DNA from: Spongiactinospora sp. TRM90649
GTDB taxonomy: Bacteria; Actinomycetota; Actinomycetes; Streptosporangiales; Streptosporangiaceae
Direction: 5' to 3'
Assembly: GCF_029382225.1 (NCBI RefSeq)
Contig: NZ_JARLTC010000028.1
Coordinates: 1 to 64,000, forward strand
DNA: 64,000 bases
The translations under genes were made by a program, and so were the position numbers. The notes beneath the pieces are model-generated. The model was not told the DNA's origin and did no database searches. It saw only the letters and a list, made by a program, of their open reading frames with translations. This document shows, one piece after another, positions 42,095-49,955 of this stretch; positions within the stretch are counted from its first letter, which is position 1, and each line of letters starts with the position of its first letter.

Positions 42095-42108
42095 CTGTTT
42101 TTGCGCGC
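42095..42108 (-). promoter_or_regulatory. 12-mer GCGCAAAAACAG with an overlapping TTGCGCGC half-operator
   Basis: On the minus strand this follows TTGAAC (42115-42120), a possible -35 for the repressor-like gene. TTGCGCGC at 42101-42108 matches 8 of 10 bases of the palindrome. It could be the autoregulatory operator, while the 12-mer is shared with the region before the 36,099 gene. Confidence 0.5.
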
Positions 42109-42200
42109 TCTAGTGTTCAAACGGTAGCAGGCAGTCCCCCTCCTGTCAGGATGAGTTGCCCTTCCATGGACTTTCGCTCACTTCATTGAACTGAAATGAC

Positions 42201-42242
42201 TTGCGCGCAAAGTGTTGATTTGCGCGCAAATTCGATTAAACT
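42201..42242 (+). promoter_or_regulatory. Twin TTGCGCGCAA operators on a leaderless promoter
   Basis: Perfect palindromes at 42201-42210 and 42220-42229 (19 bases apart). The second lies directly behind TTGATT (-35, 42215-42220), with TAAACT (-10, 42237-42242) after a 16-base spacer. The expected transcript starts at or one base before GTG 42250, so the first gene is leaderless. Binding at either site would cover the promoter. Confidence 0.7.
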
Positions 42243-42249
42243 GATCTCT

Positions 42250-42687
42250 GTGACACCACTTGCGACCGACGAAGATCATCATGCGGATGATCTTGATTTA
42301 CACGACCTCATCAGCGTGAGCGCATTCGCCGCGATGCTCGGAGTCAGTGCCACCGTGGCACGCAACGTCGTTCGCGAGGGCGGTGTCGCCCATTTCAAGA
42401 TCGCGAAGAAGTCCGTGCGCATCCCCCGCGCGGAGGCGCAGCGCTACTGCGCCACTCCTCAGGGGCGTCTGCACCGCGAGGCCGCCGAGCGTGCCGAGTC
42501 GCCGCCGCAGGGGTGGCTCACGGTGGCTCAGGCGGCGAAGGTGATGACCGTCTCGGAGCGAACAGTGATCGCCCTCCTCGCCGATGGCGCACTGGAGGCC
42601 GAGGTGATCGACGGCGGCCGGTACGTCGGCCACCAGGAGATCCAGGAGTACCTCGCCGCCGTGTTCGTGCCCGCAAGGGCCGCCTGA
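42250..42687 (+). CDS. Tandem winged-helix protein, excisionase/MerR-like (first gene of the right block)
   Basis: 145 residues with two helix-turn-helix units of the excisionase type: LISVSAFAAMLGVSATVARN at ~16-36 with FKIAKKSVRIPRAEAQRY, and WLTVAQAAKVMTVSERTVIA at ~80-100 with GGRYVGHQEIQEYL. Double-unit proteins of this kind can bind DNA as monomers. Faces the repressor-like gene, so it could act as the anti-repressor or early regulator rather than as a true excisionase, since a gp3-like RDF is also present. Confidence 0.75.
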   Translation: MTPLATDEDHHADDLDLHDLISVSAFAAMLGVSATVARNVVREGGVAHFKIAKKSVRIPRAEAQRYCATPQGRLHREAAERAESPPQGWLTVAQAAKVMTVSERTVIALLADGALEAEVIDGGRYVGHQEIQEYLAAVFVPARAA

Positions 42688-42708
42688 CCCACCCGAAGCG
42701 ACGTAAGC
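42688..42708 (+). repeat. CCCACCCGAA copy e followed by a GTAAGC half-site
   Basis: CCCACCCGAA (42688-42697) begins one base after the stop of the tandem wHTH gene. GTAAGC (42703-42708) follows, but no matching right arm is present. Confidence 0.5.
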
Positions 42709-42741
42709 CAAACACCAACCTCCTGATGAGGGGGCACGACC

Positions 42742-42900
42742 ATGCACATGATCAGTTACGCGCAGGCGTGGCGCATCTACGGTGCGCGCACGCCGCACCG
42801 GCTCGCCTGCGCCGGGACCATCCCGCAGTGGCGGCGCGGCCGGTGCTTCTACCACGCCGACATGCTCGCCGAGGCGGCTCACAGGGGAGGTGTCAAGTGA
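42742..42900 (+). CDS. Small wHTH (AlpA/Xis-like) protein, 52 residues
   Basis: ATG 42742 behind GAGGGGG. ISYAQAWRIYGARTPHRLAC and TIPQWRRGRCFYHADMLAEA read as a minimal winged helix of the excisionase type, with the wing carrying the WRRGR basic residues. Its TGA overlaps the GTG of the next, similar protein. Probably a DNA-architectural or regulatory factor. Confidence 0.65.
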   Translation: MHMISYAQAWRIYGARTPHRLACAGTIPQWRRGRCFYHADMLAEAAHRGGVK

Positions 42901-43127
42901 GGCTGCTGCCCAGGGCGTCCTCGGTGGACCCGGAAAAGGTGTACTTCCGGCAGGAGGTCGCCGAGATGTTCGGCGTCGATAGGGCGACGGTCGCCGAATG
43001 GAGCCAGAAGGGGTATCTGAACGAGTCCACCACGCCCGGCGGTCTGCCGCGCGTCCAGGGCAGTTCCATCATCGCCCTGGTCCGCCGGTGCACGGGACAG
43101 GCCGACGTGCCAGGAGTGGCCAAGTGA
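42897..43127 (+). CDS. MerR/AlpA-like small DNA-binding protein
   Basis: 76 residues from GTG 42897 (overlaps preceding TGA). VYFRQEVAEMFGVDRATVAE then WSQKGYLNESTTPGGLPRV is a typical excisionase winged helix. Third DNA-binding protein in a row after the operator region. Coupled to the next gene by a GTGA overlap. Confidence 0.7.
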   Translation: MRLLPRASSVDPEKVYFRQEVAEMFGVDRATVAEWSQKGYLNESTTPGGLPRVQGSSIIALVRRCTGQADVPGVAK

Positions 43128-43558
43128 CCAGCGAGCGGAAGCTGGAGCTGGCGCTGGCCGAGCACCTGGAGCAGATGGAGGCCGCGCACGAGATGGCCGA
43201 GTGCGGCTCGACGGCGAACCAGTTCACGCCCGCACAGGTCGGCCGTCTCAACGGAGGCATCCAGCACATCTACCGCTTTGGCAACGGCTACGGGGCTTCG
43301 GTCGTCAACCACGCTTTCAGCCATGGCGTGGAGCTGGCCGTGCTGAGTTGGGCCCGCCCTGACTCCCCGCTCGGCAGGTACGAGCTGACCTACGACACCC
43401 CAGTCACCAGTGACGTGATCGGGCACCTTACGCCCGAGCGGCTTGAGGGGCTGCTCGGCCGGATCGCCGCCCTGCCGCCCGCCGAGTCGGCAGTGCCAAG
43501 CGCTGAGCCCACGGCGATCGAGCCCCCGTCTGCTTCCACCACCGAGGGGGGCCAGTAG
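43124..43558 (+). CDS. Hypothetical phage-type protein
   Basis: 144 residues from GTG 43124. N-terminal helix KLELALAEHLEQMEAAHEMA, central beta-rich GNGYGASVVNHAFSHGVELA, and a Pro/Ser/Glu-rich tail. No family recognised. Its TAG overlaps the next GTG. Confidence 0.68.
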   Translation: MTSERKLELALAEHLEQMEAAHEMAECGSTANQFTPAQVGRLNGGIQHIYRFGNGYGASVVNHAFSHGVELAVLSWARPDSPLGRYELTYDTPVTSDVIGHLTPERLEGLLGRIAALPPAESAVPSAEPTAIEPPSASTTEGGQ

Positions 43559-44295
43559 TGGGCTACGACATGACCTGGCGTCGCATCGACGACAGCGAGC
43601 GGGAGGCGGTCGCCGAGGCGCGGGTCGCCTGGGACGCGGCAGTGAAGGCACGGGACGCCCTTCCTCGCGAGGAGGCGGGCACCTTCGACTCGGCCAAAGC
43701 GAAGGAGCTCGGCGACTGGGACGCCCACGATGCCCACAACGGCCGTACGGAGCGCTACCGCAAGGCCCAGGACTCGGTCATGGCCGCCTCGCGCCTGATG
43801 GACGACGTCCACACGTCGTACTTCCGGCTGAACATCTGGGGGATGGGCCTCTATCGCGAGCTGATGCTCCAGCTCGGCATGGCGTTCGATGACGAACCCC
43901 ATCCTGCCTGGCCCAAGGTCGAGGACTACGGCGTCACGAACCAGCAGGTGTGGGCGGTGGAGGACCCCAACGATCATCCGCAGGAGTACGCCGCCATCAC
44001 TCCCGAGGTGATGCAGCAGGTGCTCGCCTACCAAGGTGAGCACGAGCGGGTGCTGTCCTGGCACGGCTTGGAGGTCCCCGGCCTTCCGCTGCACAAGTTC
44101 GGCAGCAACGACGGCTGGATCGTGCTGCCGGTCGAGTGTGAGGCGGCCGTGCGTATCTGGCGTAAGCATAAAGGCTTGCAGAGTGAGGCGGCCGTGCGAG
44201 CAAGGCTCGGCAGCGACGATGCGTTCGCGTACTGGCTCACCTGGATCGCCTTCCTCGAAGGCGGCGTCACGCACAACGGATTCGAGGTGTGGTGA
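43558..44295 (+). CDS. Conserved phage-type hypothetical protein
   Basis: 245 residues from GTG 43558. YDMTWRRIDDSEREAVAEAR opening, helical middle and LEVPGLPLHKFGSNDGWIVL, the last recurring in actinophage proteins that combine a structural core with a C-terminal helical bundle. Function unknown. GTAAGC site 6 lies inside its 3' part. Confidence 0.7.
   Translation: MGYDMTWRRIDDSEREAVAEARVAWDAAVKARDALPREEAGTFDSAKAKELGDWDAHDAHNGRTERYRKAQDSVMAASRLMDDVHTSYFRLNIWGMGLYRELMLQLGMAFDDEPHPAWPKVEDYGVTNQQVWAVEDPNDHPQEYAAITPEVMQQVLAYQGEHERVLSWHGLEVPGLPLHKFGSNDGWIVLPVECEAAVRIWRKHKGLQSEAAVRARLGSDDAFAYWLTWIAFLEGGVTHNGFEVW
44162..44179. repeat. GTAAGC-N6-GCTTAC family site 6
   Basis: GTAAGC-ataaag-GCTTGC inside the 3' part of the preceding coding sequence (codons for RKHKGL), 116 bases before the nuclease gene. 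Unlike most copies it lies wholly within a gene. Confidence 0.6.
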
Positions 44296-45233
44296 TGACC
44301 GCCCCCCGGTACGCGGTCGATACGCCGAATGGCCGGTACTACCGCGACCCGAAGGACGGCCTCGACGGACCGCCCCGCTACGTCTCGGTCACCAACGTCA
44401 TCAACCAATGGGACAAGGACGCCCTCGCGCCCGGCGCGGCCAAGGCGACCGTCGCCCACATGATGGAGCACCTCCCGGCCGCGGTGCGGGCCTCGCGCCA
44501 CCCCGAGACGCGCGAGGCGTTCGCCAAGGAGGCACGGGGCGCGTTCCGCAAGATCTGGGACAAGGCCGCCGACTTCGGCACGCTGGTTCACAAGCTCGCC
44601 GATGCCCACCTCACCGGACGCCATCTCACCTGGTTCTCTCCCGAGGAGCAGGAGGAACTGGCCGAGGCCCGTGAGTTCCTGGACACCTACCTGGAGTGGA
44701 TGGGCGACTTCGGCGTGGACGCCGAGGGCGACGTTCACTCCAGTGAGATCACCGTCTACAACCGGACCTATGGCTATGCGGGCACCGCGGACCTCTGGGT
44801 CGATCTGACCTTTCCGCAACCGCAGTCGCCACAGCATCCGCGCTACCGGTCGCGCACCTACCCGCAGATGACCATCACCACGCCGTCCGGGCTGTGGCTC
44901 GTGGACGGCAAGACCAGCCGCAACCCCAACAAGCAGCCCTCCGAGGTCTACCGCGACCACCTCGCCCAGCTTGCCGCGCTGCGGTTCGCCGAGACCGCGC
45001 TGCTGCCGGACGGCACTGAGATTCCCGTGCCGCAGTTCGTCGGCACGGCGATTCTCAACCTCCGCCCTGACGGCAAGTACGCGTTCGTTCCCATGCACGC
45101 GGGCCCGCAGGAGTTCGAGGTGTTCCTGCACCTCAAGGAGATCGCCGGATACGTGCACGACCAGCTCGACATGCGCCGCTACCGGCCGATCGTCCCCCCT
45201 GCCCGCACCACCACCAGGAAGGGTGCCGCCTGA
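44295..45233 (+). CDS. PD-(D/E)XK nuclease (RecB/Cas4-like phage exonuclease family)
   Basis: 312 residues. GTLVHKLADAHLTGRHLTWF near 97-116 supplies the His of Cas4/RecB-like nucleases, Asp166 is in GYAGTADLWVDL, and the DxK motif is Asp204-Gly-Lys206 in WLVDGKTS. The segment SEVYRDHLAQLAALRFAE gives the conserved QxxxY-like helix region. ATG 44295 overlaps the preceding TGA. Probably resects DNA ends for recombination, acting with the RDF/recombination genes that follow. Confidence 0.8.
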   Translation: MTAPRYAVDTPNGRYYRDPKDGLDGPPRYVSVTNVINQWDKDALAPGAAKATVAHMMEHLPAAVRASRHPETREAFAKEARGAFRKIWDKAADFGTLVHKLADAHLTGRHLTWFSPEEQEELAEAREFLDTYLEWMGDFGVDAEGDVHSSEITVYNRTYGYAGTADLWVDLTFPQPQSPQHPRYRSRTYPQMTITTPSGLWLVDGKTSRNPNKQPSEVYRDHLAQLAALRFAETALLPDGTEIPVPQFVGTAILNLRPDGKYAFVPMHAGPQEFEVFLHLKEIAGYVHDQLDMRRYRPIVPPARTTTRKGAA

Positions 45234-46378
45234 TGCCCATCCGCCCGTCCATGATCCAGCGCCGCCTCGCCGAAGCGGGGCGGATCCGGCTCGGACACCG
45301 GGTGCCCACCAAGAACAACAAGCTCCGGCCGGAGAAACTGGCGACCTTCCGCTTCACCTCTCCCGACCAGCGGCGTATCGAGGAGATCGCCGCGCTGTAC
45401 GGCGGCACCGCGCAGCCGTGGGAGGAGAAGAAGCAGTGGCAGGTCATCACCGAGACCGACCGCATCCCCATCACGGTCCCGCCCAACGCCTCCAGCGAGT
45501 GGATGGAGCTGTGGTCGGGCGGGGGCGCGGTGCGCCGCTGCGATGGCGAGACCGAGATCAAGTCCAGCAAGCCGTGCCTGTGCAGGGCGTCCAGGCAGAT
45601 GGCGTGCAAGCCGCACACCCGCGTCAGCCTTCTCCTGCGCGAGGTGACCGGCATGGGCACGTGGCGAATCGAGCCCAAGTCGTGGGACGCCGCCGCTGAG
45701 CTGCCCGACCTGGTGGAGTTCCTCGCCAGTGTCGGCCGGTACATCGACGCCGACCTGGTGCTCGACCCACGAACGAAGGTCAAGGACGGCAAGACCTTCG
45801 AGTGGTGGGTGCCCATGCTGGACCAGAGCCAGTACACCTTCGGACAGCTCACCGAAGCCGCCCGCACTGGGACGCTGACCGCAGGTCCCGCTGTCGCGAC
45901 TGCCGCCCTCGCCGGCACGGCCCGAGCGGCCATCCAGGCTCTCGGTGCGGCATTGGCGGCCGAGGACCTGATGATGGCCGCGCGCCTTGCTGAGACCACG
46001 GCCGAGTTGCGTGCCATCTGGGAGCGCAGCAAGACCGAAGGGGTCCGGTTCAACCAGGAGCAGCGCGCCGAGTTCGACCGGCTCGTCATCGCCGCGAAGC
46101 AGCACACGGCGCAGTCCAGCTCGCCGCAGGGCGCCGTGCCTGCTCAGCAGGAGCCCCCCGAGGCCGAGATCGTGGACGCCGAGCCGGTGGACGAGAACGA
46201 CGCCGACCTGCTGTGGATGCAGATCGTCTCCGCCTGGCCGGGCACCACGAGTGAGCTGGAGGTGGCGTTCGAGGGAGCGATGGGCGCACTGCCGGGTGAC
46301 GCCGGTACTGACGAGTACAAGAGCTTCCTCACAGCGCTCAGGTCGGGTCGGATCAAGCCGCTGAAGGGAGTGGCGTGA
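45233..46378 (+). CDS. phiC31 gp3-like recombination directionality factor family protein
   Basis: 381 residues; phiC31 gp3 is 244. The N-terminal ~200 residues follow the gp3 family pattern: RRLAEAGRIRLGHRVPTKNN, PEKLATFRFTSPDQRRIEEI, AALYGGTAQPWEEKKQWQVI, WMELWSGGGAVRRCDG and the Cys-containing KPCLC...CKPH. An extra ~180-residue Ala/Glu-rich C-terminus is present. In phiC31 gp3 binds the serine integrase and turns it from integration to excision; by analogy it would control excision of this element. The match is from memory, not alignment. Confidence 0.75.
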   Translation: MPIRPSMIQRRLAEAGRIRLGHRVPTKNNKLRPEKLATFRFTSPDQRRIEEIAALYGGTAQPWEEKKQWQVITETDRIPITVPPNASSEWMELWSGGGAVRRCDGETEIKSSKPCLCRASRQMACKPHTRVSLLLREVTGMGTWRIEPKSWDAAAELPDLVEFLASVGRYIDADLVLDPRTKVKDGKTFEWWVPMLDQSQYTFGQLTEAARTGTLTAGPAVATAALAGTARAAIQALGAALAAEDLMMAARLAETTAELRAIWERSKTEGVRFNQEQRAEFDRLVIAAKQHTAQSSSPQGAVPAQQEPPEAEIVDAEPVDENDADLLWMQIVSAWPGTTSELEVAFEGAMGALPGDAGTDEYKSFLTALRSGRIKPLKGVA

Positions 46379-46797
46379 TGTCGGCCGATCTCTACATCCA
46401 CGCCATGTCCGGTGTCACCGAAGAAGACCTGGAGTGCTTCTTTTCGAGCTCCTTCGGTTCTCGATGGGAGAACCGATCACAGGCATGCACCCGCCCGCCG
46501 CGGTGCGCTCACCGGCAGGCGGTTTCCGACAGCCCGTCCGTGTGGATCGGTGAGGTGTCGTGGCTCAAGGCGGCGCTGCTGGAGGATTCCGGGTACGTGC
46601 CGGAGCCGGTCGAGGCCGTCACGAAGATGATCGGCGAGCATCTGCCGGTATTGGACGAAGACCTGCGCGCCGGGCTGCTGAGGGCGATCGCGGTACACAA
46701 TCAACGGGCCGCGAACTATCGGGTCGTGCGCGATGAGAGCGTGGTCGGCTGGTTCGACAAGCACATGGGCGCCCGCCTGTTCACGGTGAGCTGGTGA
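46378..46797 (+). CDS. Hypothetical protein
   Basis: 139 residues from ATG 46378 (overlaps the RDF stop). SADLYIHAMSGVTEEDLECF, a Cys pair in CTRPPRCAHRQ and helical C-terminus. The family is common in actinophages without known role. GGAG is well placed before the ATG. Confidence 0.7.
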   Translation: MSADLYIHAMSGVTEEDLECFFSSSFGSRWENRSQACTRPPRCAHRQAVSDSPSVWIGEVSWLKAALLEDSGYVPEPVEAVTKMIGEHLPVLDEDLRAGLLRAIAVHNQRAANYRVVRDESVVGWFDKHMGARLFTVSW

Positions 46798-46801
46798 GCC
46801 G

Positions 46802-47605
46802 ATGACCGCCTGGCATCGCTCGCGCCTGCTGGCCCTGGACACCGAGACCACCGGCGTCGACGTCGAGAAGGACCGCATTCTCACGGCTGCCGCCATCGAC
46901 CTCGCCCCGGCCACTCGCCACAAGCACCTGCGCCACTGGGTGATCAATCCCGGTGTCGAGGTACCGCAGGAGGCCGCCGAGATTCACGGCTACACCACCG
47001 CGCGCATCCGCGCCGAGGGGCGCACGGATGTGGCCGAGGCGGTCGGCGAGATCGCCGACGCCGTGGTGGATGCCGCACAGGCAGGGGCGCCGATCATCGC
47101 CTATAACGCGCCGTTCGACCTCTCTCTGATCGACCGTGAGACGCGGCGGCACGGCCTGGTTCCGCTCGCCGACCGGCTGGCCGCGACGCCGCTGGTCGTG
47201 ATCGACCCCTATGTGATCGACAAGGCCACCGACACCTACCGGCGCGGCTCGCGCAGCCTGACCACCGTGAGCGAGCACTACGGCGTGCCGGTCGGGGCGG
47301 ACGCGCACGGTTGTGTGGCCGACGCCTTGGCCGCTGCACGCGTGGCCTGGGTGATCATGCAGCGCGCCTGCCTGGGCGTCGACCGGCTCACCGAACTCGG
47401 CGGCTATCAATCCGACGTGGCGGCGCGGATCGCCGCGCTCGCCTCGATGTCCCCACCTGACCTGCACCGATTCCAGGTGCAGGCCAAGCGAGAGCAGGCC
47501 GAGAGCTTTATCGCCTACCGAAAGCGCCGAGGAGAGCCCACCGATGGGATCAGTTCCCTCTGGCCGATCATTCCCCCACCCGAAACGGCGGCGGCAGCCG
47601 CCTGA
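46802..47605 (+). CDS. DnaQ-like 3'-5' exonuclease
   Basis: 267 residues. Exo I LALDTETTG with Asp13 and Glu15, Exo II IIAYNAPFDLSL with Asp near 106, and Exo III HGCVADALAAARVA with His/Asp near 164-169. All four acidic residues and the His of DEDDh enzymes are present. It may proofread for the element's replication or degrade host nucleic acid. A helical C-terminal extension follows. Four bases separate it from the previous gene. Confidence 0.9.
   Translation: MTAWHRSRLLALDTETTGVDVEKDRILTAAAIDLAPATRHKHLRHWVINPGVEVPQEAAEIHGYTTARIRAEGRTDVAEAVGEIADAVVDAAQAGAPIIAYNAPFDLSLIDRETRRHGLVPLADRLAATPLVVIDPYVIDKATDTYRRGSRSLTTVSEHYGVPVGADAHGCVADALAAARVAWVIMQRACLGVDRLTELGGYQSDVAARIAALASMSPPDLHRFQVQAKREQAESFIAYRKRRGEPTDGISSLWPIIPPPETAAAAA
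47575..47584 (+). repeat. CCCACCCGAA motif copy f
   Basis: Exact copy, here inside the last codons of the DnaQ-like gene, 37 bases before the next start codon. Confidence 0.5.
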
Positions 47606-47620
47606 CCGAAAGGAACCCTC

Positions 47621-48034
47621 GTGATCCCCACCCAGGAGCACGGCGAGAGCCCGGCCACCATCCCGCCCGAGCCGTTCCCTCCGATGACGTCAGAGGGAGA
47701 CGTGGACCTGCCCGACTTCCAGGGCGATACGATCACCCACCTCCAGGACTGCATGACCCGAGCCATCCGTTCGGCGGACCACTTCGCCCAGCAGTCCGCC
47801 GAACGGCGGCGGATCGCGGAAGACCACCTTCGAGCCGCCGCAGCCCACCAGGAAACGGCCGTCCACTACCGCATGGCCGCAGGGGAGTGGCAGGCGCTCA
47901 TTACCTTCGTCGCCGAGCAGCGAACCGCCGCCGAGAGAGCACGCAGCACGACCGGGCCGCACACCGTCATCCCCATCGCGCAGGACGACCGGATCGCCAC
48001 GCTGATCACCAACGCCGAGGGGCGGGTGGCCTGA
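47621..48034 (+). CDS. Hypothetical coiled-coil protein
   Basis: 137 residues from GTG 47621, behind AAAGGA. Long Ala/Arg/Glu-rich helices (QQSAERRRIAEDHLRAAAAH) suggest a coiled coil. No family recognised. Its TGA overlaps the next ATG. Confidence 0.68.
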   Translation: MIPTQEHGESPATIPPEPFPPMTSEGDVDLPDFQGDTITHLQDCMTRAIRSADHFAQQSAERRRIAEDHLRAAAAHQETAVHYRMAAGEWQALITFVAEQRTAAERARSTTGPHTVIPIAQDDRIATLITNAEGRVA

Positions 48035-48318
48035 TGTACGGAAAGACGGCCGTGCTCGCGGCCGGTGATGCCACCCGAGGCTCGGTGCCGCCCTGTGGCC
48101 CCGGCCGTGAGCGTGACGCGGCAAGCCTTCAGGCCGGCTGGCATGTGTGGGCCGATACGCGGGAGTGGCTGACCCTGGACGCGGTGATCAAGCACCCGAG
48201 CGGCGCCGTGCGCTACGCCAGTGGATCGCGCGTGTTCATCGCCGGAGGTCGTGACCAGATCTGGTGCCGGACGGACGCCGAGCACCGCCAGGCCGCCTGG
48301 TTCGGAGGCGATGCCTGA
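48034..48318 (+). CDS. Hypothetical protein
   Basis: 94 residues, mostly beta by composition (WLTLDAVIKHPSGAVRYASG, RVFIAGGRDQIWC). No family recognised. ATG and TGA each overlap a neighbour. Confidence 0.65.
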   Translation: MYGKTAVLAAGDATRGSVPPCGPGRERDAASLQAGWHVWADTREWLTLDAVIKHPSGAVRYASGSRVFIAGGRDQIWCRTDAEHRQAAWFGGDA

Positions 48319-48899
48319 TGGGCACCCGTGGATTCATCGGATTCGTCGCTGAGGAGCGCGAGATCATCGCGTACAACCACTTCGACTCCTACCCTTCCGG
48401 CGTCGGAGCGGACGTGCTGCGCTGGCTGCGCGCCGCGATGGACGCACCAGAGGCCCTGCGGGAGCGTGTGGTCGGCCTGCGCCTGGTGACCGTCGAGGAC
48501 GAGAAGCCGACCGACGAGGACATCATGCGGCTCGGCCGGTTCGCCAACGAGCAGGTCTCCACCGGCAGTGTCTACGAATGGTACGTGCTGCTGCACCGCA
48601 CGCAGGGCAATCCGCACGCCATGCTGGAGGCGGGCGTGGTGGAGGACGCGAGCATGTTCCCGCAGGACAGCCTGTTCTGCGAGTGGGGTTACCTCGTGGA
48701 CCTAGACGCGATGACGTTTGAGGTCTACCGAGGCTGGCAGACCCGCCCGCACCGGCACGGGCGGTTCGCGAGGCGCAAGCGGCCCAGGTCTGGGCCGGGT
48801 AGATCGGAGTACTATCCGGTGGCGCTCGCGGCGAGCTGGCCGCTCGGTGAGCTGCCGACCGACGAGGGATTCCTCGCCCGGTTCGGGGGTGGCGGGTAA
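48318..48899 (+). CDS. Conserved phage-type hypothetical protein
   Basis: 193 residues. GTRGFIGFVAEEREIIAYNH and FDSYPSGVGADVLRWL near the N-terminus recur in actinobacterial phage proteins; the fold is unknown. N-terminal Ntn-hydrolase-like strand order is possible, but no nucleophile stands out. C-terminus has a basic segment (RFARRKRPRSGPGRS). Coupled to both neighbours. Confidence 0.7.
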   Translation: MGTRGFIGFVAEEREIIAYNHFDSYPSGVGADVLRWLRAAMDAPEALRERVVGLRLVTVEDEKPTDEDIMRLGRFANEQVSTGSVYEWYVLLHRTQGNPHAMLEAGVVEDASMFPQDSLFCEWGYLVDLDAMTFEVYRGWQTRPHRHGRFARRKRPRSGPGRSEYYPVALAASWPLGELPTDEGFLARFGGGG

Positions 48900-49135
48900 T
48901 GGCCATCACCACGCTGAGGGAGGCCGAGGCCGTCAACAGGCTGATCGGCTACCTGATCGGGCGCCCGGTGGGCTGGATGCCAGTGCCCACCTTCGAGGAG
49001 GCCCGCCAGGCACTCGTGTTGCTCGCCGACGCCGCTCATCGCAAGTACGGCGGCAGCGGCTTCAGCGGGTCGGCTGCGCAGGAGTTGTGGGCCGAGGCCG
49101 CCCAGCCCGCTACGGGCGAAGGAGAAGAACAGTGA
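48899..49135 (+). CDS. Hypothetical protein
   Basis: 78 residues, helical (REAEAVNRLIGYLIGRPVGW, EEARQALVLLADAAHRKYGG). No family recognised. TAATG overlap with the preceding gene and GTGA overlap with the next. Confidence 0.65.
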   Translation: MAITTLREAEAVNRLIGYLIGRPVGWMPVPTFEEARQALVLLADAAHRKYGGSGFSGSAAQELWAEAAQPATGEGEEQ

Positions 49136-49470
49136 GCAGGCCTTCTATGCTCGCGCTCGGCGTGCTCCTAGCCGCGCTTCTGGCCGGCTGCGGCGACATC
49201 CGTCTGGAGCCGAAGGTGTCGGGCGTGGTCATCGGACGGGAGTACGACCCGCCCGAGCGCAAGCCGAAGAAGTCCTGCCGGACCACAGGCACCGGCGGCA
49301 AGGCGAGAACCACCTGCTCGACCACGTACCTCACCGAGCCCGCGGAGTGGGAATTGACCGTCGCGCCTTTCGCAGGCGGCCCCGCCGCCGAGTTAAAGGT
49401 AAGCCATAGCGCTTACGCCAGATGCCCCGAAGGGGCCGTATATCCCGACTGCGCGATTGGAACCCCATGA
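49132..49470 (+). CDS. Small lipoprotein
   Basis: 112 residues from GTG 49132. Signal peptide with lipobox LLAGC, lipidated Cys at about residue 20 (LGVLLAALLAGCGDIRLEP). The mature part has a CRTTGTGGKARTTC loop likely closed by a disulphide. Exposed on the outer face of the membrane. Phage lipoproteins can block superinfection or DNA entry; no direct evidence here. GTAAGC site 7 lies in its 3' part. Confidence 0.78.
   Translation: MSRPSMLALGVLLAALLAGCGDIRLEPKVSGVVIGREYDPPERKPKKSCRTTGTGGKARTTCSTTYLTEPAEWELTVAPFAGGPAAELKVSHSAYARCPEGAVYPDCAIGTP
49399..49416. repeat. GTAAGC-N6-GCTTAC family site 7
   Basis: GTAAGC-catagc-GCTTAC, both arms perfect, in the last 25 codons of the lipoprotein gene, 51 bases before the next start codon. 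Confidence 0.75.
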
Positions 49471-49928
49471 CCTACGACCACCCGTGGAGCATCACCCGCT
49501 GGCTGCTCACCATGTTCGGCGTCATCGCCCTGATCAGCCTGCTGGTGTGGGGCCTCGGCTGGGTCACCCAGCCCTTCCGCACCGCCGAGGGAGTGCGCGA
49601 GCAGGTCGCGGATCCCGACAATGCGATCTTCCAGTACGAGAAGTTCCACGACGCCTGCGCCCGGATCGTGACGCTCGATCAGCAGCAGGCGGCGGCGAAG
49701 AAGGCCGCCACAGAGCACGACGAGCGCAGTCGGGACAAGCCCGACCCGATCGGGCGTAACGCGGACGAATCCGCGCGGCTGCACCAGGTGGCCGATGGTC
49801 TCAAGTTCACCCGCCAGGCTGCGGCCCAGCAGTACAACGCCGACTCCCGCAAGTGGACGCAGGACCTTTTCAAAGGCAGGTCTCTGCCGTTCCGCATCAC
49901 TGACGACACACCCGCCTGCGACGGCTGA
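49467..49928 (+). CDS. Membrane protein, hypothetical
   Basis: 153 residues. One N-terminal transmembrane helix (WLLTMFGVIALISLLVWGLG, ~12-31), then a soluble helical domain with VTLDQQQAAAKKAATEHDER. The NAIFQYEKFHDACARI segment recurs in phage membrane proteins of this type. ATG 49467 overlaps the lipoprotein stop. Follows GTAAGC site 7. Confidence 0.7.
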   Translation: MTYDHPWSITRWLLTMFGVIALISLLVWGLGWVTQPFRTAEGVREQVADPDNAIFQYEKFHDACARIVTLDQQQAAAKKAATEHDERSRDKPDPIGRNADESARLHQVADGLKFTRQAAAQQYNADSRKWTQDLFKGRSLPFRITDDTPACDG

Positions 49929-49955
49929 GCCTCGACAGCAATGGAGATCAAGATC

